Below are positions 62,404-64,000 of a DNA stretch of 64,000 bases, piece by piece. The stretch is from NCBI RefSeq assembly GCF_900104525.1, contig NZ_LT629711.1, forward strand, positions 1,798,001 to 1,862,000, in the 5' to 3' direction. Every line of letters starts with the position of its first letter. The first letter of the stretch is position 1. Position numbers and translations under genes: made by a program. This DNA is from Pedococcus dokdonensis. GTDB taxonomy: Bacteria > Actinomycetota > Actinomycetes > Actinomycetales > Dermatophilaceae. The notes beneath the pieces were generated by a model that worked only from the letters and a program-made list of their open reading frames with translations, did no database searches and was not told the DNA's origin.

Positions 62404-63895
62404 TGCCCGGCTTCCAGGGCGCGGACGTCGACGGGCTCGACCGCACCGCACAGACGATGCTCGATGCGTCGGAGGCCGCCACCGCTGTGGCCACGGCCCT
62501 CCAGGCCATCGTCGCGGCGCTCGAGGCGATGTCGTGGACGGGGTTCGCGGCCGCGCTCGCCGCCTACCTCAAGGGGGTCGTGATCCCCTGGGTGAAGGCC
62601 ACCGCCGCGGCACTGAAGGCGTTCGGCCAGATCCTGCAGCTCGCGAGCAGCAGCCAGCGCGAGACCAGTGGGGACCGTCCGGTCGTCACCACCGGCGGCG
62701 GCAGCTACCAGACCCCGCAGCTGCCCACCGTCTCCGCCGCGAACGGCCCGACCATCGCGACCATCGAGATCCGCATCACCAACGGCCAGACCGGCCAGGG
62801 CTCAGGCGTGCAGGTCACCACCCCGACACTGCCCGGGCAGGTCACCGCCACCCCCCTCACCTCGGGCGGCACCGGAGCCGGCGTCGCCCCGACCACGCCG
62901 GTCGCGACCCCCGGCGGCAGCGGTCTCTCGACCGGCGCGCCCTCCGGGAGCAGCGACGGTGCGACCACACCCTCGGCCCCGAGCCCGGTCACCGTGGGAT
63001 CCGGTTCGCTGGGATCCGGTTCCGGTTCCGGCTCCGGCGCGACCGGCGGCGCTGGCGCGGCCGGCGCCGGCACGGGATCCAGCGGGTGGGGCGGCAGCAT
63101 CGGCGTCACGAGCCGACCCGACGGCGGCCTCGACGTGCAGGGCAGCTTCCACGGCACCATCGGGGCGACCCGACCGGCACCACGACGCCGACCGTGCCGA
63201 TCTCGGGGCACACCAGTCTCGGCGGTGGGGTCACCAGCAGCGGCGACACCCCCGCAGGCACCGGAGCGGGCCTCAACGGCGCGCTCCTCGCGGCACCGCT
63301 CGGCCTCGCCGGACTGGGGGCAGCCGCCCTCGGTGGCCGCGGCGCGACGACGACCGGCGCGACGACGACCGGCGGCGACGACGCGGGCACCACGCCCGCC
63401 ACCGGTACTGGAGGCACGACCGGCGGCGCCCCGACGGATGGCACCGGCAGCGCGACCACAGGCACCCCCACCGGCACGGACGGCGCCAGCGGCACCACGG
63501 GTGGCGAGCCCGCCGACGAGTCCGGTTGGCGGGTGCTGGCCGCCAGCGACGGAGCCGGGCACGTGAGCTTCTCGCTGGTTCCCGACACCGACACGGTCCC
63601 GACCGCCCTCGACGCCGGCACCACCGGCGCCCAGGCGCCACGGATTCTGGGTTGGTTCGACGGCGACGGTGACTACGGCTTCGTGGCCGACGACCTCGTC
63701 TTCACCACCCCTGCCGGCCAGGTCACGATCGACCACCTCACCCTCCAGGGCACCGTCGCCGACGACCTGGCCGTGGCCACCGCCGTCCGCGGCTGGTGGG
63801 CGCAGGCCCTCACCGAGGGCGCCGCCGGTGCGACCCCGGTCACCACCACCCCCAGCACCCCCGCCCCGACCCCCGCGCTCGTTGCGGCCCCGTAG
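62403..63895 (+). pseudogene. Frameshifted gene, WXG100 partner, Gly/Ser/Thr-rich
   Basis: The gene starts MPGFQGADVDGLDRTAQTML and, after a helical N-terminus (VATALQAIVAALEAMSWTGF, similar to LXG/WXG partners), becomes rich in Gly, Ser and Thr. Around 63162-63175 the sensible frame shifts by -1: upstream reads GSFHGTIG, downstream DPTGTTTPTVPISGHTSLGG and ends TPALVAAP at 63895, with a structured block FDGDGDYGFVADDLVFTTPA. Adding one G to GGGG (63162-63165) restores a single ORF of about 498 codons. This may be a real mutation, phase variation or a sequencing error. Function unknown. Confidence 0.75.
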
Positions 63896-63904
63896 GAGGA
63901 CTTC

Positions 63905-64000
63905 ATGACTGCCATCGCCGAGTACCCGAGCATGCTGCTCCCGGCCGCTCCCCCGTTCCGGCTCGAGGTGCCCGAGGGCTTCATCGCCCATGCCGCACCG
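63905..64000 (+). CDS. Partial gene, first 32 codons
   Basis: Only the start is seen: MTAIAEYPSMLLPAAPPFRL, then EVPEGFIAHAAP, cut by the window end. AGGAGG lies 5 nt before the ATG and the preceding gene ends 9 bp upstream, so it belongs to the same operon as the WXG100-like genes. The family cannot be told from 32 residues. Confidence 0.6.
   Translation, partial: MTAIAEYPSMLLPAAPPFRLEVPEGFIAHAAP

Noticed and set aside
63150..63180. Programmed -1 ribosomal frameshift in the WXG100-linked gene
   Set aside because: There is no canonical X XXY YYZ slippery site with a following stem; the short G run makes a simple base loss more likely.

Overview
The window comes from the chromosome of a very GC-rich actinobacterium. 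GTG starts are common, almost every codon ends in G or C, and many genes look leaderless. Protein families and gene order (ligA, metE-like, mnmA, cysteine desulfurase, etfAB, methyltransferase and GH57; prfB-ftsE-ftsX-smpB; ssrA; pyc) fit Micrococcales, most likely the Intrasporangiaceae group (Janibacter/Terrabacter/Knoellia-like). The family-level call is an inference from gene content and style. No prophage, insertion sequence, CRISPR array, rRNA or tRNA gene was seen; the only RNA gene found is tmRNA.

Layout. 1-9.3 kb: the start of hpd with a divergent Lrp regulator, a DEAD/DEAH helicase, a secreted M43 metalloprotease, a zinc alcohol dehydrogenase, DUF3039, YqgE, and a DEAD-box RNA helicase with a long Arg/Asp repeat tail. 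9-14.6 kb: VanZ-like protein, malic enzyme, membrane protein, two divergent genes sharing one palindromic -10, thioredoxin, YgjV-like and PAP2 proteins. 14.6-21.9 kb: ssrA, fasciclin and CAP-domain exported proteins, an HxlR regulator with its target, pyruvate carboxylase, CsbD. 21.9-29 kb: a cell-division/translation block read leftward (prfB, ftsE, ftsX, M23 peptidase, smpB, DUF2207). 29-32 kb: a gluconate module (gntP, gntK, GntR regulator). 32-43.7 kb: PadR and a small Cys/His protein, DinB, ligA, fadD, EamA, metE-like, mnmA, cysteine desulfurase, a secreted subtilase. 43.8-55 kb: etfBA, then a methyltransferase, GH57 branching-type enzyme, hexapeptide acyltransferase and second methyltransferase that together resemble the mycobacterial methylglucose lipopolysaccharide locus, followed by enoyl-CoA hydratase, YbjN and glgX. 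55-61 kb: FAD monooxygenase, vWA lipoprotein, phosphotransferase-fold protein and a DUF222-HNH protein. 61-64 kb: the start of a type VII secretion-like cluster (possible FHA-like protein, WXG100-like protein, a frameshifted secretion-partner-like gene, and a gene cut by the window end).

How parts work together. tmRNA and SmpB form the trans-translation pair, with an ArfB-like hydrolase as a possible backup. FtsEX probably gates the adjacent coiled-coil M23 peptidase. GntR controls gluconate uptake and phosphorylation. Malic enzyme and pyruvate carboxylase are both anaplerotic-node enzymes. GH57, GlgX and the methyl/acyl transferases point to glucan metabolism and probably to modified glucan synthesis.

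The most unusual signals are non-coding: (1) the octamer GTATGCCG/CGGCATAC occurs about 34 times; (2) five 11-bp repeats form a chain of tiny overlapping ORFs before a membrane-protein gene; (3) three perfect palindromes lie exactly 30 bp apart downstream of ftsX; (4) hairpins with 21- and 31-bp perfect stems sit between convergent genes; (5) a 23-bp divergent promoter has a single palindromic -10. All positions and motif counts were read by eye; no database search or folding program was run.
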